Shown here in pieces: positions 6,011-13,987 of a stretch of 26,662 nucleotides of DNA (positions are counted from its first letter, which is position 1; the number at the start of each line of letters is the position of its first letter). A model generated the notes under the pieces. It had not been told where the DNA came from and made no database searches. It saw nothing but the letters and a program-made list of their open reading frames with translations. The translations under genes and the position numbers were made by a program. This DNA is from a virus: positions 1-26,662 of the IMG/VR virus record IMGVR_UViG_3300032665_000165; one strand, written 5' to 3'.

Positions 6011-8222
6011 CGAACGCGATGACGCAGCAGCCATACTAAACGGCGACGGTATGCCTATCGGCAACGAGATGACCCCGCTCATTCAGCGGAACCAGGTCGA
6101 GTTGCCCGAAGAAGGAAAAAAAGAACTCCGATTTGATGATGATGCGGCTGGCACGATTGCTTGGGAAAATTTTCAACTTGCCCAGCAATGGTTGGACAAC
6201 AACAGTTGGCTGGCAGAATGGCAGTACGTTGATTATCTATACCAAAGCCCGAACTATGATCGTGATTGGAGAAACAGCAACAACAACCAGGCAGCGCGCA
6301 TCAGCCGTTTTAACATCCTGAGAAATACAAACACCATGACGACGCAGGTTCGCCGTGGGATATTCGGGGATGATAATTTTTTCCTGCTAGAGCCGCGCGG
6401 CAAATTGGCCGGAGAAAAAAATGCGCAGGATTACATTGATGCCATCACTGAGTTATTGATGATTCTCTGTGATCGCGCAGATTTTCAATACAACATGGAA
6501 TTGATGATTGACTGCGCCGGACTTCAAGGAACCGGCATTGCGGTTCCTGGATGGGAAGAACGAACCGTCATACGCGAAACACGGAAGCGTAAAGCCCAAC
6601 CCGTAAAAGTGGAGATGCCGGTTGGCGGAGAATCTACGGTCAACACATGGGAAAGTGACCAGTTTGAAATCACCAAAGAAGAAGTCACCGAAAGCTGGCC
6701 GTTTTTCGAGTACAGGCGCCTCGGAACAACATTGTTTGATGAAAAATGGCGCACACCAAATAGGCCGGAAAAAAGTGCGGCGTACAGAATTGATATTAAT
6801 TATGTGACTCTCGAAGATTTGCGCCAGATGCGCGAAGAAGTCGATTGCTACAAAGACATTCCAAACGATGAAGATCTGATTCGTTATTTTCTGCAGAACC
6901 CTTATGGAGATGCTTCCACTCCGTCACAGACGGCGCAAGCCATGAACGCGAACACGTCCACCGTGTTACATGCTGAGGGAGAAGAAAGAAACACGAGCGA
7001 AAATCCATTTCAAAAACCGATGATGTTAATCAGCCAATGGACGGCTGAAAATGTTATCGAGATGTTGGTATATGAAGGCCGTCATAAAGTCATCCGCAAC
7101 GATAACCACGACCTAGACGACTACGCTTTAGGATTTGCAGCGAACTGGATCAATATCGACAACTGCGGCTATGGAATCGGCATTGGGCGAATCAACGCAG
7201 GCGATCAGCGCATGGCGCAGGGCATTTTGAACGAAGTCCTCAAAATGATCGCCTATCCCTTTAACGCGCCGCTGCTGTACAACACGGCCTATGGAAACGA
7301 ACCGACACAGAACAATATCCAAGGACTCGGAAGCTATTGGGGACTGAACGCACCCCCAGGCGAAGATATGCGCAAGGTAATGACATTTTTGCAGCGCCCT
7401 GAAATACCAGGCGAAGCATTTACGATTTACCAAAAAATTGCCCTTGAGGGTGGGGAAAGTGTGGTGGGAGCCAATGCCACCACCATGCAGGGACAGTTGC
7501 AAGGACCAGGTTCAAGCGCAATGAGAACCGCAGCAGGCGTTAACAGAGTTGGTTCTAAAGCGGATGAAAACGTATCAACACCCATCCAGCATTTTGAGTA
7601 CGTGATTGAACGGTGGCTGCAATTCTTGTGGCGCATGGTTGTGCTGTACATGCCGCTGAAAGAAATCCGCGAAATACTGAGCGATAAATTTTCGGCGGAT
7701 ATTCTGGACAAGATAGATACAGAAATTCTGACCAACGCGAAATTTTCTATCAAGATATTGGCCGGCCAAAAGTTGGCGGCAAAGGCGGCCATCGGTCAGC
7801 TAATACCATTCCTGCTGCAGATTATCCAGCAGCCAGCACTCTCAGATGCAATTCATCAAATCGGAAAAACAATTGATTATTCCGTGATTGAAAAGCTATT
7901 CATCCAGGCCAGCGAACTTAATGGACGGCAGGATATTTTCGTGGACATGACACCGCAGCAGAAGGCCGCCTATCAGCAAAACAATCCGGCAGTAATCAAG
8001 ATGAAAACGGAACTCGCCAAAGAACAACAGAGAGGCCAGAACGAAGTTGCAACCGAGCGGGAACGCGGACAGCAGGACCAGCAGACAGCTATTGTCGGCG
8101 CGGCGGCGAAGGCGGTTGCGGACAAGACGGCAGGCGCGACACAACTGGACAATGCAGAAGCGCGACTGGAGCGCAATCAGGACATGAGCGAGTTAGAACA
8201 GGGAGCCATTCCACAGGAGTAA
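6003..8222 (+). CDS. Portal protein
   Basis: A 739-residue protein, the usual size of podovirus portals, directly after the large terminase and overlapping it by 8 nt. It would form the dodecameric ring at one head vertex for DNA entry and tail attachment. Features seen: a polar N-terminus; an Asn/Arg-rich stretch with SPNYDRDWRNSNNNQ; a region ALGFAANWINIDNCGYGIGIG followed by GRINAGDQRMAQGILNEVLK, typical of the portal core; and a Gln/Glu-rich, probably coiled C-terminal tail from about residue 655. A ribosome site is not obvious at the overlap, so coupling to the terminase gene is likely. Assignment rests on size, order and overall pattern. Confidence 0.85.
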   Translation: MDSERDDAAAILNGDGMPIGNEMTPLIQRNQVELPEEGKKELRFDDDAAGTIAWENFQLAQQWLDNNSWLAEWQYVDYLYQSPNYDRDWRNSNNNQAARISRFNILRNTNTMTTQVRRGIFGDDNFFLLEPRGKLAGEKNAQDYIDAITELLMILCDRADFQYNMELMIDCAGLQGTGIAVPGWEERTVIRETRKRKAQPVKVEMPVGGESTVNTWESDQFEITKEEVTESWPFFEYRRLGTTLFDEKWRTPNRPEKSAAYRIDINYVTLEDLRQMREEVDCYKDIPNDEDLIRYFLQNPYGDASTPSQTAQAMNANTSTVLHAEGEERNTSENPFQKPMMLISQWTAENVIEMLVYEGRHKVIRNDNHDLDDYALGFAANWINIDNCGYGIGIGRINAGDQRMAQGILNEVLKMIAYPFNAPLLYNTAYGNEPTQNNIQGLGSYWGLNAPPGEDMRKVMTFLQRPEIPGEAFTIYQKIALEGGESVVGANATTMQGQLQGPGSSAMRTAAGVNRVGSKADENVSTPIQHFEYVIERWLQFLWRMVVLYMPLKEIREILSDKFSADILDKIDTEILTNAKFSIKILAGQKLAAKAAIGQLIPFLLQIIQQPALSDAIHQIGKTIDYSVIEKLFIQASELNGRQDIFVDMTPQQKAAYQQNNPAVIKMKTELAKEQQRGQNEVATERERGQQDQQTAIVGAAAKAVADKTAGATQLDNAEARLERNQDMSELEQGAIPQE

Positions 8223-8231
8223 GGAAAAGAT

Positions 8232-8654
8232 ATGGCCGATTTGATTAATGACAACGCAGCGATAGACCGCCTGCGAATGTATCACGAAGGGAAACCGCTT
8301 ACGCCGGAATTGGCAGAGATAAAAGAAGGACGGCAGACACAAGAAGCGGCTTCCAAAGTCAGAACAATGCCACATCCGTCCCTTCACGATCCCATGCGTG
8401 AGTTGACCAATACGGAACGCGGGATTTTGCGGGAGTTGAAATTACATCCAGGCTGGGCGGTGCTGCAGAGATTAAAAGAAAAATCATTGCAAATGCACGT
8501 CAGTAATGCTATTAGTAAAAGCCAGATAGACCCATTGGGAGAAGCCGACCAGGTAGTAAAAGCATGGGCCTATGTTACGATGATTCGCAGGGTATACCAT
8601 GAACTTGAAGTGATGATTGAAGTGGAATTGAAAGCACAGGACGAAACATTATGA
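8232..8654 (+). CDS. Small helical phage protein of unknown function
   Basis: A 140-residue, mainly helical charged protein with ribosome site AAGGA at 8222-8226. The best-marked part is LHPGWAVLQRLKEKSLQM, continuing into DPLGEADQVVKAWAYVTMIRR. It ends with a short amphipathic helix and its TGA overlaps the next ATG (ATGA). It lies between portal and scaffold-like genes, where several podoviruses carry a small conserved helical protein. No function is recognised; a head-assembly accessory role would fit its place. Confidence 0.7.
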   Translation: MADLINDNAAIDRLRMYHEGKPLTPELAEIKEGRQTQEAASKVRTMPHPSLHDPMRELTNTERGILRELKLHPGWAVLQRLKEKSLQMHVSNAISKSQIDPLGEADQVVKAWAYVTMIRRVYHELEVMIEVELKAQDETL

Positions 8655-9499
8655 AGTGCGGATATACAGAAACACGAGCGAATGGCCGTCCGGTAGAAGC
8701 CGGATTTCTGTGCTGGAAAATTGATCCAGAAGATGGGACGCACCCCATCTATGTGAATGGCCGCACCGCCGAAGAAATACAGATGAAACTTTCCCTGCAA
8801 AATTTGCACGCGCAGGCCGCGCTTGTAAAACGCAATGCAGTCCCAACGCCGCCGACAAACACGCCGACTGCCGCCGCTCCGATTCCTATCCGCACACAGT
8901 TAACTGCTGACCAAAGATTCCAGGCCACCGCCGATCTAAGCAACCCAGGGAAATCTGCCGCCGCTGTCACGGCGCTTGTGGAAGAACAGACCGGCATCAA
9001 TCTTGAGCAGTTGGCTCAAGAACGATTTGGAAAACTCGCGATGGAATGGGAGGCGGAACATCCCGAATATTATCCGCACCCAGGCAACCGCACGTTGGTT
9101 GGCGATTTGGCTGGCCGACTGGTGGATAGAAAAGTTGGACTGATCACCAAAGAGATTTTGACTTCCGCGTTTCATCAATTGCGGAATCAGGGTTTGCTGT
9201 TTGAGGAGTTGATCCAGCAGCAAGAAACACCAAAAGCAACAGAACCTTCTACATCGTTTCCTGCGGAGACTCAGGTTCAACGTACAGAGGGACAAACGAG
9301 GCGGTTTGCAACTGGAGTACGTGGCAGCACGATACGCCCAGGACAAGGCGCAACCACACGTGGACCAAAGTACACCGAAGCTGATATTCGCAATATGCCC
9401 GAATCAAAGCGACTTGCCCTGTTGGAAGATAAGGGGCAAGCTGGCCGCGATTACGAGGAAGCCTGCGAATATTACTACGGCCAACGCGCAACAGCCTGA
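8651..9499 (+). CDS. Scaffold-like head assembly protein
   Basis: A 282-residue protein between portal and major capsid protein, the usual place of the scaffold. It has an N-terminal segment with FLCWKIDPEDGTHPIYVNGRT, a Pro/Thr/Ala-rich linker at about residues 65-85, a helical middle with LEQLAQERFGKLAMEWEAEH, and a charged C-terminal helix containing KYTEADIRNMPESKRLALLE. Such disordered, helical proteins guide capsid assembly and leave the mature head. The gene overlaps the previous one by ATGA and ends 22 nt before the capsid start. The assignment is mainly positional; it could be another head-assembly factor. Confidence 0.6.
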   Translation: MKCGYTETRANGRPVEAGFLCWKIDPEDGTHPIYVNGRTAEEIQMKLSLQNLHAQAALVKRNAVPTPPTNTPTAAAPIPIRTQLTADQRFQATADLSNPGKSAAAVTALVEEQTGINLEQLAQERFGKLAMEWEAEHPEYYPHPGNRTLVGDLAGRLVDRKVGLITKEILTSAFHQLRNQGLLFEELIQQQETPKATEPSTSFPAETQVQRTEGQTRRFATGVRGSTIRPGQGATTRGPKYTEADIRNMPESKRLALLEDKGQAGRDYEEACEYYYGQRATA

Positions 9500-9505
9500 C
9501 GGCTG
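9492..9505 (+). promoter_or_regulatory. Short hairpin before the capsid ribosome site
   Basis: CAGCC (9492-9496) and GGCTG (9501-9505) can pair around the loop TGAC, which contains the scaffold gene's stop codon. The hairpin ends 4 nt before AGGAG at 9510-9514, the ribosome site for the ATG at 9522. It may protect the capsid mRNA or tune coupling. Confidence 0.35.
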
Positions 9506-9521
9506 GCGCAGGAGCGAAGCT

Positions 9522-10730
9522 ATGACGAAGCGCACGCAACTGAAAATTTCCCTCGCACTCGCCACCATTCTTGATGCTGTGGTGAGGTTCACACTCAACA
9601 TGCTGCTGCCATTGGCGGCGGCAATCATGGCCGCGTTCATTACCACTGCCCGTTGCTGGGCCGAAGCCTATGCGATGGATTCGCATGGCCTGGTATTGCA
9701 TGATGGAGCCAGCCCAGCGGCGCAGACCAGCGCGAACATGCCGCAGGCGAAGTACACCATTCATTACAACAATGTTTTTATGAAATTTCTGTATCAGCGG
9801 CTAAATAAGTTACTCATGTGTACCCATCAGAACTTGCCGGAAAAGAGCGGCCAGACCATCCGCAACTATATGAATGTGGTGCTGGGCGCGGATAACCAGC
9901 AGCAGACCGAAGGCACACTCGGACCGCCCGAACAGATCTCCACGAACTTCCGCGACATTGTTGTAGGCCAGTGGGCGAACTACAACAACATCAGTGATTT
10001 TGCCTTTATGACTTCCATCAGCAACGATTTGGAAAACAATCGTCGCGTGATGGCGTATCAGTTGGGGCAGACCATTGATGATTTGGTGATGTACATGTTC
10101 GACTATCTGCGCACATACGACACGCGCACAACGAACCAAGACAGCACCAATTCTCCGTATGCGTTCACGAAGAACATCATCGAGCAGATGCCGGCCAGCC
10201 TGGGCGGTGCCAATGTGCCGCCGATGGCAAACGGCTTCTACAACGGCAGTATCCACAATTTCTTTGTGGGTGACATGCAAATCGACAACAGCAACAATTC
10301 TTTGGTGGACGTGTGGAAGCACACCGAAGCCGGACAGTTGAAGTTGGAAGCGCTGACCGATCCAGGCTATGAGGGTGACGCGCCGACGCAAATCCTCAGC
10401 CTGTTTGGATGCCACTGGCGGCAGTCGACGAACCAGACGCAGACGGCCAACTGGCAGGGATCCACTCAGACCGGCATCAGCACTTACCTTGCCGGTATGG
10501 ACGCGGTGATTTTTGTCAACTTCCCGAACAAGCGGCACACGAAGATTGACCCGAAGTGGGAAAACATGAACCTGTGGGCCGGTATGTACACCGAGCGCAC
10601 AGCGTATGACCCGAACGGGCTGATCATCGGTGGCACCGGTTACAACTGTGTGCTGGGTGTTGGATTGCCGCCTGACCCCAACGCCGTCAGCCGCGCGCGT
10701 GTCGCCATCGCGGTGCCGCAGACCACCTAA
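9522..10730 (+). CDS. Major capsid protein (N4-gp56-like) with hydrophobic leader
   Basis: The reading frame is open from 9306, but the ATG at 9522 follows AGGAG (9510-9514) with 7-nt spacing and does not overlap the scaffold gene, so it is chosen; the product is 402 residues. From about residue 70 it resembles HK97-fold capsid proteins of the N4-gp56 type: GQTIRNYMNVVLG, TEGTLGPPEQIST, then NISDFAFMTSISNDLE and QLGQTIDDLVMYMFDYLRT. Residues 1-51 are odd: a basic start, a hydrophobic run at 9-42, and AEAYA just before M52, like a signal peptide ending in Ala-x-Ala. M52 (ATG at 9675) could be the real or processed start, but has no clear ribosome site. A strong terminator follows. Confidence 0.82.
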   Translation: MTKRTQLKISLALATILDAVVRFTLNMLLPLAAAIMAAFITTARCWAEAYAMDSHGLVLHDGASPAAQTSANMPQAKYTIHYNNVFMKFLYQRLNKLLMCTHQNLPEKSGQTIRNYMNVVLGADNQQQTEGTLGPPEQISTNFRDIVVGQWANYNNISDFAFMTSISNDLENNRRVMAYQLGQTIDDLVMYMFDYLRTYDTRTTNQDSTNSPYAFTKNIIEQMPASLGGANVPPMANGFYNGSIHNFFVGDMQIDNSNNSLVDVWKHTEAGQLKLEALTDPGYEGDAPTQILSLFGCHWRQSTNQTQTANWQGSTQTGISTYLAGMDAVIFVNFPNKRHTKIDPKWENMNLWAGMYTERTAYDPNGLIIGGTGYNCVLGVGLPPDPNAVSRARVAIAVPQTT

Positions 10731-10742
10731 CTTGAACCAAAG

Positions 10743-10777
10743 TACCCCGACAGTCCAACCTGTCGGGGTAAGATTTT
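10743..10777 (+). terminator. Rho-independent terminator after the capsid gene
   Basis: TACCCCGACAG (10743-10753) and CTGTCGGGGTA (10760-10770) form a perfect 11-bp stem with a 6-nt loop, followed by AGATTTT. Confidence 0.85.
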
Positions 10778-10796
10778 CAGCAACATGGAGACAGCC

Positions 10797-11537
10797 ATGA
10801 ACAACGAAAAGCCGCAGACCGCCGCTGAAAAGCGCAAAGCTACTTTGGCAAAGAAGAAGGCCGAAGCCGAAGCGCAGAACAATTTTGCAGCACAGACTGG
10901 CGGCATTGGGCGCGTCACGGTGGAAAGTGAGCCGGTGGCGAATTTCACGGAAGAAGAAAAGCGCCAGAGATTGCTGGACATTCAGCTGACTACCGCGATG
11001 CTGAATCAGGACGCGGCGGACGAGGACAACCGGCGACGGAAGAACGAGCGTCATCAGAAGTCCCTGCAGAACGCACAGCGTCAGTCGCAGTTGGAGGCCG
11101 AACGCACGACCAGGCTGCGCGCCGCGCGCGCGTGCAACCACCGGCAGGGCGGCATGATGACGATGGGATTTTCTCCCAGCAAAGGACGAGGCCCGACTGC
11201 ACTGAACCGCATAATCATGCCGGACCACCGACTGATTATGTGCAATGCGGGATGTGGCCTGCGCTTGCAGAGTCCACATCCCTATGACCAAAGCACCGTT
11301 GTACGCAAGGGTGAAACCGTCGAACAGATGCAGGCGCGCGTGGCCAAATATCATCGTGATTTGGAATATTTCGAGGAACTTTGGATGCGCGCGGAAACCG
11401 AGGCCATCACGCCGGAAAGCGCGCAGATTATGGATTGCGGCGTGGAAGTGAAATTTATGGATCGCAACGGCTACGAAGTGTTGGTACGCCGCCAGTGCGA
11501 CGATTATGCGCTTAAGATGTATCCAAGCGTGGCGTAA
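10797..11537 (+). CDS. Coiled-coil and zinc-knuckle protein, function unknown
   Basis: A 246-residue protein. The ATG at 10797 is preferred over 10785 because TGGAG at 10786-10790 gives it a well-spaced ribosome site. Residues 1-112 are highly charged and Ala/Lys/Gln/Arg-rich, probably long helices. Then come C113-x-H115 and, after a 33-residue gap, C149-x3-C153 (MCNAGCG), which could bind one zinc ion. The C-terminal part has a helix with EQMQARVAKYHRDLEYFEEL and a basic end. It lies between the capsid and second decoration-like genes, each followed by its own terminator. I do not recognise the family; a head or packaging accessory role would fit its place. Confidence 0.65.
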   Translation: MNNEKPQTAAEKRKATLAKKKAEAEAQNNFAAQTGGIGRVTVESEPVANFTEEEKRQRLLDIQLTTAMLNQDAADEDNRRRKNERHQKSLQNAQRQSQLEAERTTRLRAARACNHRQGGMMTMGFSPSKGRGPTALNRIIMPDHRLIMCNAGCGLRLQSPHPYDQSTVVRKGETVEQMQARVAKYHRDLEYFEELWMRAETEAITPESAQIMDCGVEVKFMDRNGYEVLVRRQCDDYALKMYPSVA

Positions 11538-11584
11538 GACAACCGTAATACAGCGGTAATACACTTGTAAGCGGGAAGGGTGAC

Positions 11585-12223
11585 ATGGGAGCAGATTACG
11601 TTGTAATGGGACCGCCGACCAGTTCAGGAACGAATCCATCTGCAACGCAGGCGGTTGTCCTGGACAGAACCAATAATTTGCTGGGAGTGTCCGGCGCCAA
11701 CCAAAAATTGAATTGGTGCCGAATCGCGCCGGTTGTGTTGCCTGCACAGACGGCCTTGACCGCCATCACAACAGCACAGACGCTCCTCAGCACCATCTTC
11801 AACGCTGGGATGCTGGCCCTAGTGGGGCGGCGCATCCGAGTGAAAGGCTCCCTGATTTATTCGACCACATCAACCAATGTGGCGACGATTTCACTGTCCT
11901 TGACGCTGGGCGGCGTTACCCTTGCGACGATCACCACGGCAGCGACAAATACGGCCGCCAGCACCAACCTTCCCATCCAGTTCGAGTTTGAATTTACGGT
12001 GGCCAGCGTGGGCGCAAGCGGCACGCTGCAAAGTCATGGCCGCGTGGATGCAAACATCGGCACAACCGCCGCCGCAGCCATCGCAACCTATCTGGATACG
12101 AATACAGCCGTTTCCAGCGCGGTGAACTTGACTGCAGCCTCTACGATGACAGTCACCATCGCCGCCAGTGCCGCCGTACCCAGCGCGCAACTGCTGGACG
12201 CAGTGGTGGAAGTCGTAGCGTAA
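11585..12223 (+). CDS. Jelly-roll-like head decoration or fiber protein
   Basis: A 212-residue Ala/Thr/Ser/Val-rich protein with many short beta strands and almost no Lys. The pattern 'TAQTLLSTIFNAGMLALVGRR' followed by IRVKGSLIYS, then ISLSLTLGGVTLATIT, then FEFEFTVASVGASGTLQSHG, fits a beta-sandwich protein common next to phage capsid genes and usually called a decoration or fiber protein. It has an AAGGG ribosome site just before 11585 and a terminator after it, again suggesting strong expression. Its length equals that of the 3272-3910 protein, with similar composition, though direct sequence similarity by eye is weak. No enzyme motif is present. Confidence 0.62.
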   Translation: MGADYVVMGPPTSSGTNPSATQAVVLDRTNNLLGVSGANQKLNWCRIAPVVLPAQTALTAITTAQTLLSTIFNAGMLALVGRRIRVKGSLIYSTTSTNVATISLSLTLGGVTLATITTAATNTAASTNLPIQFEFEFTVASVGASGTLQSHGRVDANIGTTAAAAIATYLDTNTAVSSAVNLTAASTMTVTIAASAAVPSAQLLDAVVEVVA

Positions 12224-12244
12224 ATTATTGTTGGTTCCTCTGCA

Positions 12245-12279
12245 GGGTCTATCATTTATCGGGTGATAGGCCCGTTTTT
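12245..12279 (+). terminator. Rho-independent terminator
   Basis: GGGTCTATCA (12245-12254) pairs with TGATAGGCCC (12264-12273), with one T-G wobble, around a 9-nt loop; TTTTT follows at 12275-12279. It separates the decoration-like gene from the tail genes. Confidence 0.82.
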
Positions 12280-12292
12280 CTGAAAGAACATC

Positions 12293-13276
12293 ATGGGAAA
12301 CTCCACCATCACGCTCAGCACGGTCTACAACGACATTGTTACGAAGGGTGTCTATGACCCGCGCCGGTCTGCCAGTGGATACGGAGACAGCCTAGCGCTC
12401 ACTCTCGCAACGCAGGTAATGGCAGATATTTTATGCGAGAGATTCAATTGGAAGTTCAATTCTGCTGTAGCGACGCCATTTTTCACGAACAGTTGGCAGC
12501 AGGATTATCCCCAACCGGCGCAGGCACAGGGAACGATTGGATGGGGCGAATCGGTCACTCTGATTGATATCAACAACACAACCCTACCGAAACCCTTATG
12601 GACTCCGAGTTGGCGCAGGCAATTGATACCTGTCAGCGTCAGCACATGGCGGCCTTTCAATGTTTGCTGGATGTACAACAAAGATTTGCAGCTGGGAAAA
12701 TGGCCAGGAGCCGATGTGACGCTGTACCCGCTGCTGGGAAACTCTGCGCCGGCAGGCCAGAATCCAGTGCTATCCATGCTGGACGCGAACGGGAACATCC
12801 TGATCGTAACCACGTTCGGAACGACTGGCAGCAGCGCGCCAGCGGCACCAGCAAATGCAGCGGAAGGCACTACAGTAACCGATGGCAGCGTAGTTTGGAG
12901 CGTGGTCAGCGGCACGAGCCAAGGTTTCCGGCTGGACACTCTACCAGGCGCGAGTGGCCCCACCTATCAGGTAACTCCGACCTATCAAATTGATCCACCG
13001 AAATTCACTTCCGCGATGCAACTACTGGATCCCATCCCTGATTCTTACAGCCGATATTTTTATCGTGGACTGGAAAGCGAGTGCCTGCAGGCTAGTCCCG
13101 ATCCAGCCGATATGAAGCGCGGTATGGAGATGCGGAAACAATGGCTGGAGGCGATGGGCGAGGCAATGAAACAGGGAGACAGGGAACTAAATGCGTTCAA
13201 GCTGTTGCCCGAAAACAGCGCGGTGGAACAGCGGTGGAATCGCACCGGCACCTATACAGCGGATAATCCTTATTAA
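12293..13276 (+). CDS. Head-tail adaptor-like protein with inserted module
   Basis: A 327-residue protein at the start of the tail block. The N-terminal part (TVYNDIVTKGVYDPRRSASGYGD, then LCERFNWKFN) and the C-terminal helices (IPDSYSRYFYRGLESECLQ and GDRELNAFKLLPE) resemble podovirus neck adaptors such as T7 gp11. Residues about 158-206 look inserted: DANGNILIVTTFGTTGSSAPA then EGTTVTDGSVVWSVV, a small beta module also seen in the tail nozzle at 13988. It lies 2 nt before a second adaptor-like gene. The adaptor would join portal and nozzle. Assignment rests on position and pattern; direct homology is not proven. Confidence 0.6.
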   Translation: MGNSTITLSTVYNDIVTKGVYDPRRSASGYGDSLALTLATQVMADILCERFNWKFNSAVATPFFTNSWQQDYPQPAQAQGTIGWGESVTLIDINNTTLPKPLWTPSWRRQLIPVSVSTWRPFNVCWMYNKDLQLGKWPGADVTLYPLLGNSAPAGQNPVLSMLDANGNILIVTTFGTTGSSAPAAPANAAEGTTVTDGSVVWSVVSGTSQGFRLDTLPGASGPTYQVTPTYQIDPPKFTSAMQLLDPIPDSYSRYFYRGLESECLQASPDPADMKRGMEMRKQWLEAMGEAMKQGDRELNAFKLLPENSAVEQRWNRTGTYTADNPY

Positions 13277-13278
13277 TC

Positions 13279-13983
13279 ATGGTCACTTTATCCATCTCGG
13301 ACAGCATGACGTATGTTAAGACGTTGATTAAAAATCAGCGTTTTAGCATTGACAACCTGCAGCCAGGTATTACGATGGCAAACATCGTTTTACAAAGGAT
13401 GCTGGGCGCGCCGTTTGTATGGCGAGAAAATCGCGCGAATATATCACAAGCCATAACTACAACGGGCGGCACAGATTACGTTGTCGTCATCAGCAATCTT
13501 GGCCGCATTGAAACCCAATGGCTGACGGATGCGAACCAAAACAGCATCGCGCTTGAAGGCGCAGTGAGTCTGCCAAAAGTCAGCACAACGCGCAGACCCT
13601 TGAAGGTTGCACCTGTCTATGACGACAATAAAGGCAACATCACATTGCGTTTTGATGCCATACCAGACCAGAATTACACGGCATATTTTGACTACCAAAA
13701 GAAAGCTCCATTGCTGACCAGCTATGCAGCCACATTCGAGCCGGTGTCGGATGAATTTGGTTATTTGTTCAACACAGGAATGTTAGCGTTAGGGGCATTG
13801 ATTACGAATGATGCGCGCTTCAACATTTGGCAGGCCGAGTTTGTTGCAGGCATACTAGCAACGCAAGATGGATTGGATGCGCAATCGAAATCCCTATTCT
13901 ATGACCAGATGCTAAACGCCGGACGTACCGCGCTGCGAAGCCAGCAGATGGGAAAAAATGCGATGCAAGGACAGTTGAGATAA
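13279..13983 (+). CDS. Second head-tail adaptor-like protein
   Basis: A 234-residue protein following the previous gene by 2 nt. It starts with helices (SMTYVKTLIKNQRFSIDNLQ, then NIVLQRMLGAPFVWRENR), has a beta middle with YVVVISNLGRIETQWL, and ends with helices including EFGYLFNTGMLALGALITND. This helix-beta-helix plan matches tail adaptor proteins of podoviruses (T7 gp11 type) and loosely the first and last parts of its upstream neighbour. In the T7 order the adaptor precedes the nozzle gene, as here. Either it or its neighbour, or both in stacked rings, may be the true adaptor. Confidence 0.62.
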   Translation: MVTLSISDSMTYVKTLIKNQRFSIDNLQPGITMANIVLQRMLGAPFVWRENRANISQAITTTGGTDYVVVISNLGRIETQWLTDANQNSIALEGAVSLPKVSTTRRPLKVAPVYDDNKGNITLRFDAIPDQNYTAYFDYQKKAPLLTSYAATFEPVSDEFGYLFNTGMLALGALITNDARFNIWQAEFVAGILATQDGLDAQSKSLFYDQMLNAGRTALRSQQMGKNAMQGQLR

Positions 13984-13987
13984 CAGC

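Noticed and set aside
9306-9521. Upstream 72-codon extension of the capsid frame
   Set aside because: It overlaps the scaffold-like gene by 194 nt and is unlike capsid sequence; the ATG at 9522 has a proper ribosome site.
11542-11563. GTAATACA direct repeats and a 4-bp stem before the second decoration-like gene
   Set aside because: Two 8-bp copies and a weak stem are too little to support a regulatory element.
9810-11747. A 645-codon open frame on the minus strand across the capsid region
   Set aside because: It lies opposite the capsid and zinc-knuckle genes, which have recognisable features and ribosome sites. Its product is Arg/His/Leu-rich with no domain pattern, as expected for an antisense shadow of GC-rich coding DNA.
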